From Prevotellaceae bacterium HUN156 (GTDB lineage Bacteria; Bacteroidota; Bacteroidia; Bacteroidales; Bacteroidaceae): a stretch of 64,000 bases of DNA. Location: the NCBI GenBank assembly GCA_900119285.1, contig FPIT01000003.1, positions 372,001 through 436,000 on the forward strand, read 5' to 3'. A model generated the notes under the pieces. The model was not told where the DNA came from. It saw only the letters and a list, made by a program, of their open reading frames with translations, and ran no database searches. Below, one piece after another: positions 25,271 to 33,314 of the stretch (position 1 is its first letter; each line of letters begins with the position of its first letter). The position numbers and the translations under genes were made by a program.

Positions 25271-27124
25271 ATGAAAGATTATTCAATGGATTACAGACGC
25301 TATGTCATCGGTGGAGTGGCCCTATTGATAGTGGTCATCTACATCATTCGTCTGTTTACGCTTCAGATTACCAGTGATGACTATAAGAAGAGTGCCGACT
25401 CTAACGCCTTCCTGAAGAAGATAGAATATCCTTCGCGTGGTGGCATCTACGACCGTAATGGAAAGCTGTTGGTATACAACCAGCCTGCTTATGACATTAT
25501 GGTGGTGATGAACGAGGCGAAAGATCATCTTGATACCCTTGACCTCTGTGCTGCATTGAACATTACACGAGAGGATTTTGATGAGCGCATGGCGAACATC
25601 AAAGACCGTTCTAAGAATCCGGGTTATTCACGCTTTACTCAGCAGCTCTTTATGAGTCAGTTGTCGGAGACCGACTTCTCTGTCTTCCAAGAGAAGATGT
25701 TCCGCTTCCCTGGCTTTTATATCCAGCGCCGTTCTATCCGCCAATATCGCTACTCCTTTGCTGCCCATGTGTTGGGTGATGTGGCAGAGGTTTCGCCAGC
25801 AGATATTGAGGAAGACGACTACTATCAGCCAGGCGACTATATCGGTAAGCTTGGTGTAGAGCGCAGCTATGAGAAGCAGTTGCGTGGTGAAAAGGGTATT
25901 CAGATTTTGTTGCGTGATGCCCATGGAAGAGTGCAAGGCCGCTATCAGAATGGTCGTTTCGATCGTCGCCCCGTGGCAGGTAAGAACCTTACATTAGGTA
26001 TTGATGCAGAGTTACAGGCTTTAGGCGAGCGACTGATGGAAGGAAAGATTGGTTCTATCGTGGCTATTGAGCCTAAGACGGGTGAGGTGCTGTGTATGGT
26101 GTCTTCTCCTTCTTACGATCCTCGTATGATGGTAGGTCGCCAGCGCTCTAAGAGTCATCGTCTGTTGAGTCAGAACGTGTGGAAACCACTCCTGAATCGA
26201 AGCATCATGGGACAGTATCCTCCTGGTTCTACCTTTAAGACCACACAGGGACTGACCTTTATTACTGAAGGAATTATTCACCCCACACATACCGCTTATC
26301 CTTGTTCACATGGTTTCAACTATAAAGGTCTGCATGTAGGTTGTCACGGCCATGCTGCACCATTGCCTTTGGTTCCTGCCTTGTCGACATCATGTAATGG
26401 TTACTTCTGTTGGGGACTCTATTATATGATTGGTGCCAAGAGTAAGTATGGCAGTGTGCAGAAAGCCATGAATACTTGGCGCGACTATATGGTGAGCATG
26501 GGCTTTGGCTATAAGTTGGGTATCGACCTGCCTGGTGAGAAGCGTGGACTGATACCTAACGCAGAGTTCTATGACAAGGCGTATAAGGGCTCATGGAACG
26601 GACTGACTATTATCTCTATTGCTATCGGACAGGGCGAGGTCAATGCTACACCACTACAGATAGCTAACCTTGGTGCTACCATTGCTAATCGTGGCTGGTT
26701 TATCACCCCTCATGTGGTGAAGCGTATACAAGGAGAGAAACTCGATACACTCTATACCCACCACCGAAAGACGATGGCTTCGCGTATGGCCTACGACTAT
26801 GTAGTGCAGGGCATGCGCGCTTCAGCATTAGGAGGTACTTGTCATGAGTTGTCTAAGTACGACTTCGTGGCATGTGGTAAGACGGGTACTGCCCAGAACC
26901 GTGGTCACGACCACTCCGTATTCATGGGCTTTGCTCCTATGGATAATCCACAGATTGCCGTTGCTGTCTATGTAGAGAATGGTGGTTGGGGTGCTACTTA
27001 TGGTGTGCCCATCGGTGGACTCATCATGGAGCAATATATCCACGGTCAACTCTCTGAGGCCTCTAAACATAAGGCTGCAGAGATTCAGCATAAACACATT
27101 TCGTATGGAAGTACGAGCAGATAA
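25271..27124 (+). CDS. mrdA: Penicillin-binding protein 2 (elongasome transpeptidase)
   Basis: 617 residues. Membrane anchor at ~11-30, PBP dimerisation domain with RGGIYDRNGKLLVYN near 58-72, then the transpeptidase domain. Active-site triad: S320-TF-K323, SCN in STSCNGYF near residue 377, and K537-TG. It crosslinks peptidoglycan during lateral growth with RodA. Stop is 8 bp before the rodA start. Confidence 0.97.
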   Translation: MKDYSMDYRRYVIGGVALLIVVIYIIRLFTLQITSDDYKKSADSNAFLKKIEYPSRGGIYDRNGKLLVYNQPAYDIMVVMNEAKDHLDTLDLCAALNITREDFDERMANIKDRSKNPGYSRFTQQLFMSQLSETDFSVFQEKMFRFPGFYIQRRSIRQYRYSFAAHVLGDVAEVSPADIEEDDYYQPGDYIGKLGVERSYEKQLRGEKGIQILLRDAHGRVQGRYQNGRFDRRPVAGKNLTLGIDAELQALGERLMEGKIGSIVAIEPKTGEVLCMVSSPSYDPRMMVGRQRSKSHRLLSQNVWKPLLNRSIMGQYPPGSTFKTTQGLTFITEGIIHPTHTAYPCSHGFNYKGLHVGCHGHAAPLPLVPALSTSCNGYFCWGLYYMIGAKSKYGSVQKAMNTWRDYMVSMGFGYKLGIDLPGEKRGLIPNAEFYDKAYKGSWNGLTIISIAIGQGEVNATPLQIANLGATIANRGWFITPHVVKRIQGEKLDTLYTHHRKTMASRMAYDYVVQGMRASALGGTCHELSKYDFVACGKTGTAQNRGHDHSVFMGFAPMDNPQIAVAVYVENGGWGATYGVPIGGLIMEQYIHGQLSEASKHKAAEIQHKHISYGSTSR

Positions 27125-27132
27125 GGGATAAC

Positions 27133-28587
27133 ATGACAGATACGAAGAGAAATCAAAGCGTGTTGCGCAGCATTGACTGGTGGACGGTACTTATTTATAT
27201 CGCCCTCTTGTCGTTTGGATGGATTAGCGTCTGCGGAGCCAGTTATTCGTATGGTGAGACGGATATTTTCAGCTTGAGCACTCGTTCTGGTATGCAGATT
27301 GTCTGGATTGGTACGAGTATCATGCTGGGCTTTGTCATCTTGATGCTTGACGACCGCTTCTATGATACCTTTGCCTATGTTATCTACGGACTCCTACTGC
27401 TACTACTCTTTGCCACCATATTCAATCCGCATAGCATCAAAGGCTCCCGATCGTGGCTGGTATTAGGACCTTTACGACTACAACCGGCAGAGTTTGCTAA
27501 GTTTGCTACGGCATTAGCCTTAGCCAAACTCATGTCCACCTATGGCTTTACGATTCAGAAGACACGCCACTTTGGTGCAGCTTTGCTAGTTATCTTATTG
27601 CCTATGGCATTTATCGTGCTACAGCGTGAGACGGGCTCTGCACTGGTTTATATGTCGTTCTTCCTGATGTTCTATCGCGAGGGCATGCCTGGCAGTATCC
27701 TCTTTACGGGTGTTGCTATGGTAGTCTATTTTGTGGTGGGCATTCGCTATGCCGCAGTGCCCATTGGCTCGTCGCCTACCAATGTAGGACCTTTTGTGGT
27801 GCTATTCCTTATCCAACTATTCTCCATCGGAATGGTGTGGGTATACTGCCATCGCAAACTGGGTTGGCGTATGCTGCTATGTTCTCTGGGCATTACGGCC
27901 CTCTCATTGCCTCTGTTGACTATTCCCGTTGATATTATCTACGTGCAATTGGCATTGGTGGTAGTGCTTATTGGTTACCTGATATGGCAAGGGCTCTCCA
28001 CGCGTATACATAATTATTATTTTATAGCCCTCTTTGCTTTAGGTTCTGTCTCATTCTATTATGGTGCTGACTTCATCATGCAACATGTGATGGAGCCTCA
28101 CCAGCGCTCACGTATCAATGTGCTGCTGGGACTGGATGAAGACCTTAGAGGTGCTGGATATAATGTCCATCAGTCGGAGATTGCCATTGGTTCTGGTGGA
28201 CTGGAAGGAAAGGGATTCCTGAATGGTACACAGACTAAGTTGAAGTTCGTACCCGAACAGGATACCGACTTCATCTTCTGTACGGTGGGTGAAGAAGAGG
28301 GATTCTTGGGCTCTGCAGGCGTATTGCTTTTGTTTCTTGCCTTGATATGGCGACTGATATACCTGTCAGAGCGACAACCGATGCGCTTTGGGCGTATCTA
28401 CGGCTATTGCGTGTTGAGTATCTTCCTCTTCCACGTCTTTATCAATGTGGGTATGGTGTTAGGTCTTACTCCCGTTATTGGTATTCCGCTGCCATTCTTC
28501 TCGTATGGTGGTTCTTCATTGTGGGGCTTTACCTTCCTCCTGTTTATCTTCCTGCGTCTCGATGCAGCGCGGAATCTAAATCGCTAA
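27133..28587 (+). CDS. rodA: RodA, SEDS peptidoglycan glycosyltransferase
   Basis: 484 residues and about ten transmembrane helices. SEDS hallmarks: SRSWLVLGPLRLQPAEFAK near 110-128, and near the C-terminus GGSGLEGKG-type residues, KFVPEQDTDFIFC and GIPLPFFSYGGSS. Somewhat longer than E. coli RodA owing to an extra helical segment around 210-280. Last gene of the operon. Confidence 0.96.
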   Translation: MTDTKRNQSVLRSIDWWTVLIYIALLSFGWISVCGASYSYGETDIFSLSTRSGMQIVWIGTSIMLGFVILMLDDRFYDTFAYVIYGLLLLLLFATIFNPHSIKGSRSWLVLGPLRLQPAEFAKFATALALAKLMSTYGFTIQKTRHFGAALLVILLPMAFIVLQRETGSALVYMSFFLMFYREGMPGSILFTGVAMVVYFVVGIRYAAVPIGSSPTNVGPFVVLFLIQLFSIGMVWVYCHRKLGWRMLLCSLGITALSLPLLTIPVDIIYVQLALVVVLIGYLIWQGLSTRIHNYYFIALFALGSVSFYYGADFIMQHVMEPHQRSRINVLLGLDEDLRGAGYNVHQSEIAIGSGGLEGKGFLNGTQTKLKFVPEQDTDFIFCTVGEEEGFLGSAGVLLLFLALIWRLIYLSERQPMRFGRIYGYCVLSIFLFHVFINVGMVLGLTPVIGIPLPFFSYGGSSLWGFTFLLFIFLRLDAARNLNR

Positions 28588-28590
28588 AGC

Positions 28591-28625
28591 CTCTCACCTT
28601 TCACCTTTTCACCTCTCATCTTTCA
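28591..28625. repeat. Heptamer-period array, rodA-gldH junction
   Basis: Five 7-base units of CTCTCAC / CTTTCAC / CTTTTCA / CCTCTCA / TCTTTCA type. The array overlaps the last codons of gldH. Confidence 0.5.
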
Positions 28626-29082
28626 TCACCCTTATTCCTACATCTGTGATGCCAGGAAGTATCTCGCGTCGCATATTGTGACGGATGGAGATGTGGATGG
28701 AGTCGCCTTTCTGAAGATGGAGCGGCTTGATGGGAAAGAAATATTGATACTGGCCAATACCCTTGCCTGTAATATTGCCTAACTCGTCAGTGAGTTTACA
28801 GTCTACTGTGTCGCGGCTTACTTCGCCACTGGGTACGATAGTCTGGTCAACGATGAGGTTGAGGCGCATAAAAGGATACCCTGCGCTGATGCGCAAGGCC
28901 AGTTCCTCTTGATAAGCACCCTCTTGTGTCATTGGGCTTATGCCAAAGTCGAGCACATCACTCTTCTCCCAACCATTTTCAGGCGTGTGTTCAAAGTGGA
29001 AGTAGACGGTGGGCTCGTGGCAAGCCGCCAACAAGATGGTGGCGAGGAACAGACCAGTCAGTATCAGACTCTTATTGTGCAT
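28609..29082 (-). CDS. gldH: Gliding motility lipoprotein GldH
   Basis: 157 residues from the ATG at 29082; signal peptide with lipobox LLAAC. Mature part contains YFHFEHTPENGWEKSDVLDF and the beta-rich pattern of GldH. In Flavobacteriia GldH supports gliding and type IX secretion; in non-gliding Bacteroidales it is kept without a clear role. The start overlaps the 3' end of the upstream ricT-like gene by 11 bp, so the two are translated from one message. Confidence 0.85.
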   Translation of the reverse strand: MHNKSLILTGLFLATILLAACHEPTVYFHFEHTPENGWEKSDVLDFGISPMTQEGAYQEELALRISAGYPFMRLNLIVDQTIVPSGEVSRDTVDCKLTDELGNITGKGIGQYQYFFPIKPLHLQKGDSIHISIRHNMRREILPGITDVGIRVMKDER

Positions 29083-30202
29083 GATTCTTTGGACCTTGAC
29101 CTTGTGGCTTGCGAGGCTTTTTCTTCTTTTTCTTCTTGGCACGGTCAAAGCGAGCGATGTTTTCCTGAGTAGCCAAGTCTACAGGACCCTGCGGAGTGTT
29201 CTTGGCACCGTCAGAAGTAAGTGATACGGGTTTCTCGCCTTTACGGTTCATCTCGATAATCTGCTTGGCACGCTCGGCAGTAATCGTTTCCAGATTGGCT
29301 GCGATGTTCTTATCGGTAGAATAGGTGATAAGACCAGCCAGTATATCAGCCTTGAAATAATAGTAGTCTGAATCCTGTGTCTGCAACTGAACGTCCTTTG
29401 GAGGCAGACGGCGACCAGCCTCTACATAGTCATCCACCTCATAGTTCAGACAGCACTTCAGCTTGGCACACATACCAGCCAGCTTCTGTGGGTTGAGAGA
29501 GATATCCTGATGACGGGCAGCCTGCGTTCCTACGCTCACGAAGTTCTTCATCCATGTAGCACAGCAAAGCTCACGACCGCAAGGACCTGTACCACCGATG
29601 AGTCCAGCCTCCTGACGAGCACCAATCTGCTTCATCTCGATGCGCACATGGAAGGTGGCTGCCAGGTCTTTGATAAGCTGACGGAAGTCTACGCGCTCGT
29701 CGGCTATATAATAGAAGATGGCTTTATTGCAGTCGCCTTGGTATTCCACATCACCAATCTTCATCTGTAGTCCCAGACCTTTTGCTATCTGACGACTCTC
29801 AATCATGGTAGCGTGTTCGCGACTCTTGGCCTCCTGATATTTCTCCATATCTACGGGGCGAGCGATGCGATATACGCGACGGATGTCGTCAGCAGACTTG
29901 AGATTAGCCTTTTTCATCTGTATCAAAGCCAGTCTTCCTGTCAGTGATACCACACCGATGTCATGACCAGGATTAGCCTCCACAGCCACGATGTCGCCCT
30001 TCTTTAGTGGCAGGTTGTTGACGTTGTGGTAGTAGCCTTTGCGCGTATGCTTAAACTGCACTTCCACGAGGTCGGTAGTATCTGTGTTTCCCGGTACGTC
30101 GGCCAGCCAGTCGTAAGTATTGAGCTGACGGTCTTGGCGTCCTACTGCATGCTTGCAGAGTCCGCGATCGCATCCGGTCTTAATCATCAGTTCTTTCTCC
30201 AT
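29072..30202 (-). CDS. ricT: RicT-like PSP1 C-terminal domain protein
   Basis: 376 residues. PSP1 domain in the middle (FHVRIEMKQIGARQEAGLIG), with the characteristic Cys-rich phrases GRELCCATWMKNF and LAGMCAKLKCCLNYEVD, and an N-terminal CDRGLCKHAVG. In Bacillus, RicT (YaaT) is part of the RicAFT complex that binds Fe-S clusters and affects RNA maturation; partners RicA/RicF are not seen here. A lysine-rich tail (KKKKKKPRKP) may bind nucleic acid. First gene of a unit with gldH. Confidence 0.85.
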   Translation of the reverse strand: MEKELMIKTGCDRGLCKHAVGRQDRQLNTYDWLADVPGNTDTTDLVEVQFKHTRKGYYHNVNNLPLKKGDIVAVEANPGHDIGVVSLTGRLALIQMKKANLKSADDIRRVYRIARPVDMEKYQEAKSREHATMIESRQIAKGLGLQMKIGDVEYQGDCNKAIFYYIADERVDFRQLIKDLAATFHVRIEMKQIGARQEAGLIGGTGPCGRELCCATWMKNFVSVGTQAARHQDISLNPQKLAGMCAKLKCCLNYEVDDYVEAGRRLPPKDVQLQTQDSDYYYFKADILAGLITYSTDKNIAANLETITAERAKQIIEMNRKGEKPVSLTSDGAKNTPQGPVDLATQENIARFDRAKKKKKKKPRKPQGQGPKNHAQ

Positions 30203-30233
30203 ATATCTTATATAATATCTTTTCTTTTTTGAA

Positions 30234-30352
30234 GGAGTTATTGGGAGTTATTGGGAGTTAACAGGAGTTATTGGACGAATGTTCTGCCCTTGTACTGTTG
30301 TCCGTTGACTCCACGAGCCGATGGCTCGTTAACTTCCGCGGTCGAAGACCGC
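30234..30352. repeat. Intergenic repeat: GGAGTTATTG array plus two triloop hairpins
   Basis: Four 10-bp units GGAGTTATTG (30234-30273, third unit ending ACA). Then two perfect hairpins with 3-base loops: ACGAGCC/GGCTCGT (30313-30329) and GCGGTC/GACCGC (30338-30352), separated by TAACTTCC, an inverted form of the array word GGAGTTA. No gene lies in this 179-bp gap. Confidence 0.6.
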
Positions 30353-30381
30353 TAACTACCTTTAACTTCTAAATATTTCAA

Positions 30382-31500
30382 CTACTTCTGTATCAGCAGC
30401 ACTATCATCTGCAGTGCCAAGTCGAAGAATACGATTTTGGCGTTAGCGTTCTGTCCTATGTCGCGAATGGCGCGAGTCACCAAGTCGCTGATGGGCAGTA
30501 CGTTTGCTTCGTTGATGAAGCGTGCAAAGTTGCGTGCAAACTCCTCTTCGCGTTGTGACATGTAGCACAGTTTCTCTTGCTGGAAGTTGTACATGAAGTT
30601 CTCACGTACCAGTCGCAGGAAGTAGGTGAGGAAGCGCTTCTGGCGTTCGCGTCCCATGGATGCCATGCGCTCGCTCCACTGTTTGAGGTCTTTGATACGG
30701 CGCTGGTAGGCCAGTCGCATCAGGCTCTGGAACATATCCAGAAACAGCTCGCTCTCCGAATCTGCTGTCAGCAAGTCGAGCGCCTGTCGCCAGCTGCCGT
30801 TAGCCATGCGAGTGATGCGCTGAGCCATCTCTTCGCCCAGTCCGCGCTGCTCTTTCAGTGCCTTGCAGATGCTCTCATTGTCTATGCGCTTCACGTCGAT
30901 GCGCTGTACGCGACTGCGAATCGTATCGAGCAACTTCTCGGGCTCCTCGCAAACCATGATGAATATGGTCTGCGTGGGAGGCTCCTCCAAGAGTTTCAGT
31001 ATCTTGTTGGCACATTCTATGTTCATGCGCTCAGGCAGCCATATCACGCTTACCTTATAGCCCCCCTGACTCGACTTCAACGACAGCTTGCGTATCAAGG
31101 CGTCGCTCTCGCCAGCAGTGATGATGGCTTGCTGATTCTCGCCACCCATCTGCTCCAGCCAGTCGGTCATGGTGAAGTATAGTCCACCCATCACCATCTC
31201 GTGCCACTCCTTGGCAAAGTCGTCGCTCACGGGCTTGTGGTCGGCACCCATTGAAGGTAGCTTAATGGTGGGGAAGGTGAAGTGCAGGTCAGGATGCTCT
31301 AGATTGTCGAGCATTGCCGCGGTGTTTGCAGAAGCGTTGCCCTGAGAGAGCAGCACCTTGGCAAATCCTATTGCCAGTGCCTTCTTACCACAGCCTTGCG
31401 GACCACAAAGCATCAGTGCATGAGGCAGTCGCTCTTCGCGTAGCAGCTGCATCAGTCGCTCTTGTGCTTCCTTCTGTCCTATGACCTGTTCAAAATCCAT
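30382..31500 (-). CDS. holB: DNA polymerase III delta-prime-like clamp-loader subunit
   Basis: 372 residues. AAA+ fold with GPQGCGKKALA at ~33-43; the P-loop ends GKK instead of GK(S/T), suggesting no ATP hydrolysis, as in E. coli delta-prime. Downstream KLLEEPPTQTIFIMVC and SRVQRIDVKRI are the sensor and SRC-like segments of delta-prime/gamma proteins. It helps load the sliding clamp. Start codon lies in the 7-bp array spacer; the preceding gene on the strand is metF. Confidence 0.85.
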   Translation of the reverse strand: MDFEQVIGQKEAQERLMQLLREERLPHALMLCGPQGCGKKALAIGFAKVLLSQGNASANTAAMLDNLEHPDLHFTFPTIKLPSMGADHKPVSDDFAKEWHEMVMGGLYFTMTDWLEQMGGENQQAIITAGESDALIRKLSLKSSQGGYKVSVIWLPERMNIECANKILKLLEEPPTQTIFIMVCEEPEKLLDTIRSRVQRIDVKRIDNESICKALKEQRGLGEEMAQRITRMANGSWRQALDLLTADSESELFLDMFQSLMRLAYQRRIKDLKQWSERMASMGRERQKRFLTYFLRLVRENFMYNFQQEKLCYMSQREEEFARNFARFINEANVLPISDLVTRAIRDIGQNANAKIVFFDLALQMIVLLIQK

Positions 31501-31509
31501 CTATTATTT

Positions 31510-31600
31510 TGATGTTTGATGTTTGATGTTTGAAATTTAATGTTCAATGTTCAATATTCAATGTTCAATGTTCAATATTCAATGTTCAATGTTCAATGTT
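31510..31600. repeat. Thirteen-unit heptamer tandem array between holB and metF
   Basis: Exactly 13 x 7 bp: TGATGTT three times, TGAAATT, TAATGTT, then eight CAATGTT/CAATATT units. The array overlaps the metF stop codon (31599-31601) and fills the whole gap. Length is a likely strain variable. Confidence 0.85.
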
Positions 31601-32543
31601 ACAGCAGTTTCTTTGCTACTTCCGCCACACTGTCTACAGCTGACACAGTGTAGAAGTGGATATTGTTGATACCGTTGGCGTATAGTTCCTGACACTGTGC
31701 GGTAGTCCACTCAATGCCCAACTGCTTGGCATCCTCGTCCGTCTTACATTTCACTATCTCCTTAGCCAGTGCCTCAGGAATGTCGCAGTGGAAAGTCTTT
31801 GGTACCACTGTCAGCTGCGTCAGCTTTGCCAGAGGTTTGATGCCCGGAATGATGGGAATGGTGATGCCCATCTCGCGAGCCTTCTTCACAAAGTCGAAGT
31901 ATTTCTGGTTGTCGAAGAACAGCTGTGTTACGGCATATTGTGCGCCCAGCTCCTGCTTCTCTTTCAGATACTGCATGTCCATCTCCATGTTGGGAGCCTC
32001 TTCGTGCTTCTCTGGGTAGCAAGCCACACCGTAGTCAAACTTCTGACCAGGGTGCTTGATGGGAGTGCCATCGGCAAAGAATCCCTCGTTGAATCGTGCC
32101 ACCTGACGAATCAGGTCGGTGGTATGAGCATGTCCGCCAGGAGTAGGAGTGAATCTGCTGTCCTCCTTCGCCTTGTCGCCACGCAGCAACAACAGGTCGC
32201 TGATGCCCAAGAACTGCAGGTCGAGCAGCTCGTATTCAATGTCCTCTATCGTTGCGCCACTACAGATAACGTGAGGCTGTACGGGAATGCCGTATTTCTG
32301 CTGGATGGCAGCCGCAATAGCCACTGTGCCAGGACGTCTGCGAATACGCTGTCGCTCATACTGGCCATTCTCCAACTCCTTGTACACAAACTCCGAGTGG
32401 TGTGTGGTGATGTTGATGTATGCGGGATCAAATTCTCTCAGCTTGTCGATATCGGCAAATAGCTTCTCTGTGCCAGCCCCTTTCAGTGGGGGCAGCACCT
32501 CGAATGAGAACCGTCTGGTGGCATCTAGTTTCAATATACTCAT
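31599..32543 (-). CDS. metF: Methylenetetrahydrofolate reductase
   Basis: 314 residues from the ATG at 32543. TIM-barrel flavoprotein signatures: FSFEVLPPLKGAG near the N-terminus (catalytic Glu), YINITTHHSEF, and GISDLLLLRGDKAKED near the flavin site. It reduces 5,10-methylene-THF to 5-methyl-THF for methionine synthesis. The promoter -7 box ends 10 bp before the ATG, so the transcript has almost no leader. Confidence 0.95.
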   Translation of the reverse strand: MSILKLDATRRFSFEVLPPLKGAGTEKLFADIDKLREFDPAYINITTHHSEFVYKELENGQYERQRIRRRPGTVAIAAAIQQKYGIPVQPHVICSGATIEDIEYELLDLQFLGISDLLLLRGDKAKEDSRFTPTPGGHAHTTDLIRQVARFNEGFFADGTPIKHPGQKFDYGVACYPEKHEEAPNMEMDMQYLKEKQELGAQYAVTQLFFDNQKYFDFVKKAREMGITIPIIPGIKPLAKLTQLTVVPKTFHCDIPEALAKEIVKCKTDEDAKQLGIEWTTAQCQELYANGINNIHFYTVSAVDSVAEVAKKLL

Positions 32544-32552
32544 AATTCGATG

Positions 32553-32583
32553 CAAAGATACGAAAAGTCAAGCGAAATACAAA
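32553..32583 (-). promoter_or_regulatory. Promoter of metF
   Basis: TTTG, 19-bp spacer, TATCTTTG on the minus strand; exact consensus, with the start codon about 10 bp downstream of the -7 box. Confidence 0.85.
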
Positions 32584-33142
32584 ACAATCATTTATTTTTA
32601 TTTCCGAGACAGAGTATCTTCGGCTAGATTTAGCGCATTTTGCGGTTTGCGGTCCGTCTTCGTCAATAATGTGGCTTTCAAAAATTCACCAAACTACCAA
32701 ATAAAAGTCAAATAAATCAGGAGAGGCAGTCAACAAAATCCGTATGGGTAGGCAAATGTTAAAAAAAACAAGGTCTAAAAGGAGTCCCACGAGCTTGCTC
32801 GCTTTCTTCAACCTGAAGGTCGAAGTGTGGCGTTGCAATGTACCTTCTGGTCAAAGAACCATATTCAGGAAAAGACACAACGACATCACGCAACAACACA
32901 ACAACGCAACAACATTTGGTAATTTCATAATTCGCTGATAAATACTTTATGTTATCTTAATTATATATATTATTATAATAATATATATAATTAAAATTAG
33001 GTATTCTTTTTTGTCGACAACATGCAACAATGCAAATGTTGTTGCGTTGTTGCGTTGTTGTGTTGTTGTGTCGCTCTCTTTCCAATAACCTCCAAAATCG
33101 TGCAAATGGTGCTGAAAATCGAGGCTTATAGATGTCAGAAAA
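32584..33142. other. Gene-free stretch containing a nested palindrome
   Basis: No convincing gene. It holds a nested inverted repeat centred at about 32976 and AT-rich sequence. A 64-codon open frame at 32744-32938 has no recognisable domain and runs into the repeat arm, so it is not called. The region may be what remains of an inserted island. Confidence 0.6.
32881..33073. repeat. 193-bp nested inverted repeat (ACAAC/GTTGT arms around AT palindrome)
   Basis: Outer arms 32881-32918 and 33033-33073 are inverted copies built from CAACAACG-type words; the inner 20 bp of the arms pair perfectly. The centre 32957-32994 is a perfect 38-bp palindrome of A and T. Both share the same midpoint (about 32976). 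Confidence 0.85.
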
Positions 33143-33173
33143 TTGCTCGTATAGTATATTCTTCGTACCTTTG
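33143..33173 (+). promoter_or_regulatory. Orphan consensus promoter
   Basis: TTGC at 33143-33146, 19 bp, TACCTTTG at 33166-33173, pointing right. No plus-strand gene follows; about 80 bp of purine-rich leader-like sequence (33175-33245) runs into the GH51 terminator. Confidence 0.7.
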
Positions 33174-33284
33174 CAGTGTAATCCGGAGGAAGTCGTAAAG
33201 AGGAGCTGAAACGGCTTAAAGAGAAGGACAGAGGTCTTTAACATTATATTACGAAAAAGCCCCAGTCGCTGAGGACTGGGGCTC
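33174..33284 (+). ncRNA. Possible short transcript or relic leader from orphan promoter
   Basis: Starts at a strong promoter and ends at the 33258-33283 stem-loop. The purine-rich text (GTCGTAAAGAGGAGCTGAAA, then GGCTTAAAGAGAAGGACAG) resembles leaders that precede HU-type genes in Bacteroidales islands as I recall them; no ORF is present. Either an uncharacterised small RNA or the leader of a deleted gene. Confidence 0.3.
33253..33284 (-). terminator. Terminator of GH51 gene
   Basis: Stem AGCCCCAGTC/GACTGGGGCT with a 6-base loop; on the minus strand it is followed by CTTTTTC. It lies 31 bp past the GH51 stop. Confidence 0.85.
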
Positions 33285-33314
33285 TTAACAAATCGTTCTT
33301 TGATAGATTGATAC

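Noticed and set aside
32744..32938. 64-codon open frame in the gene-free gap
   Set aside because: No recognisable domain, no promoter, and its end is coded by the CAACAACG repeat arm.
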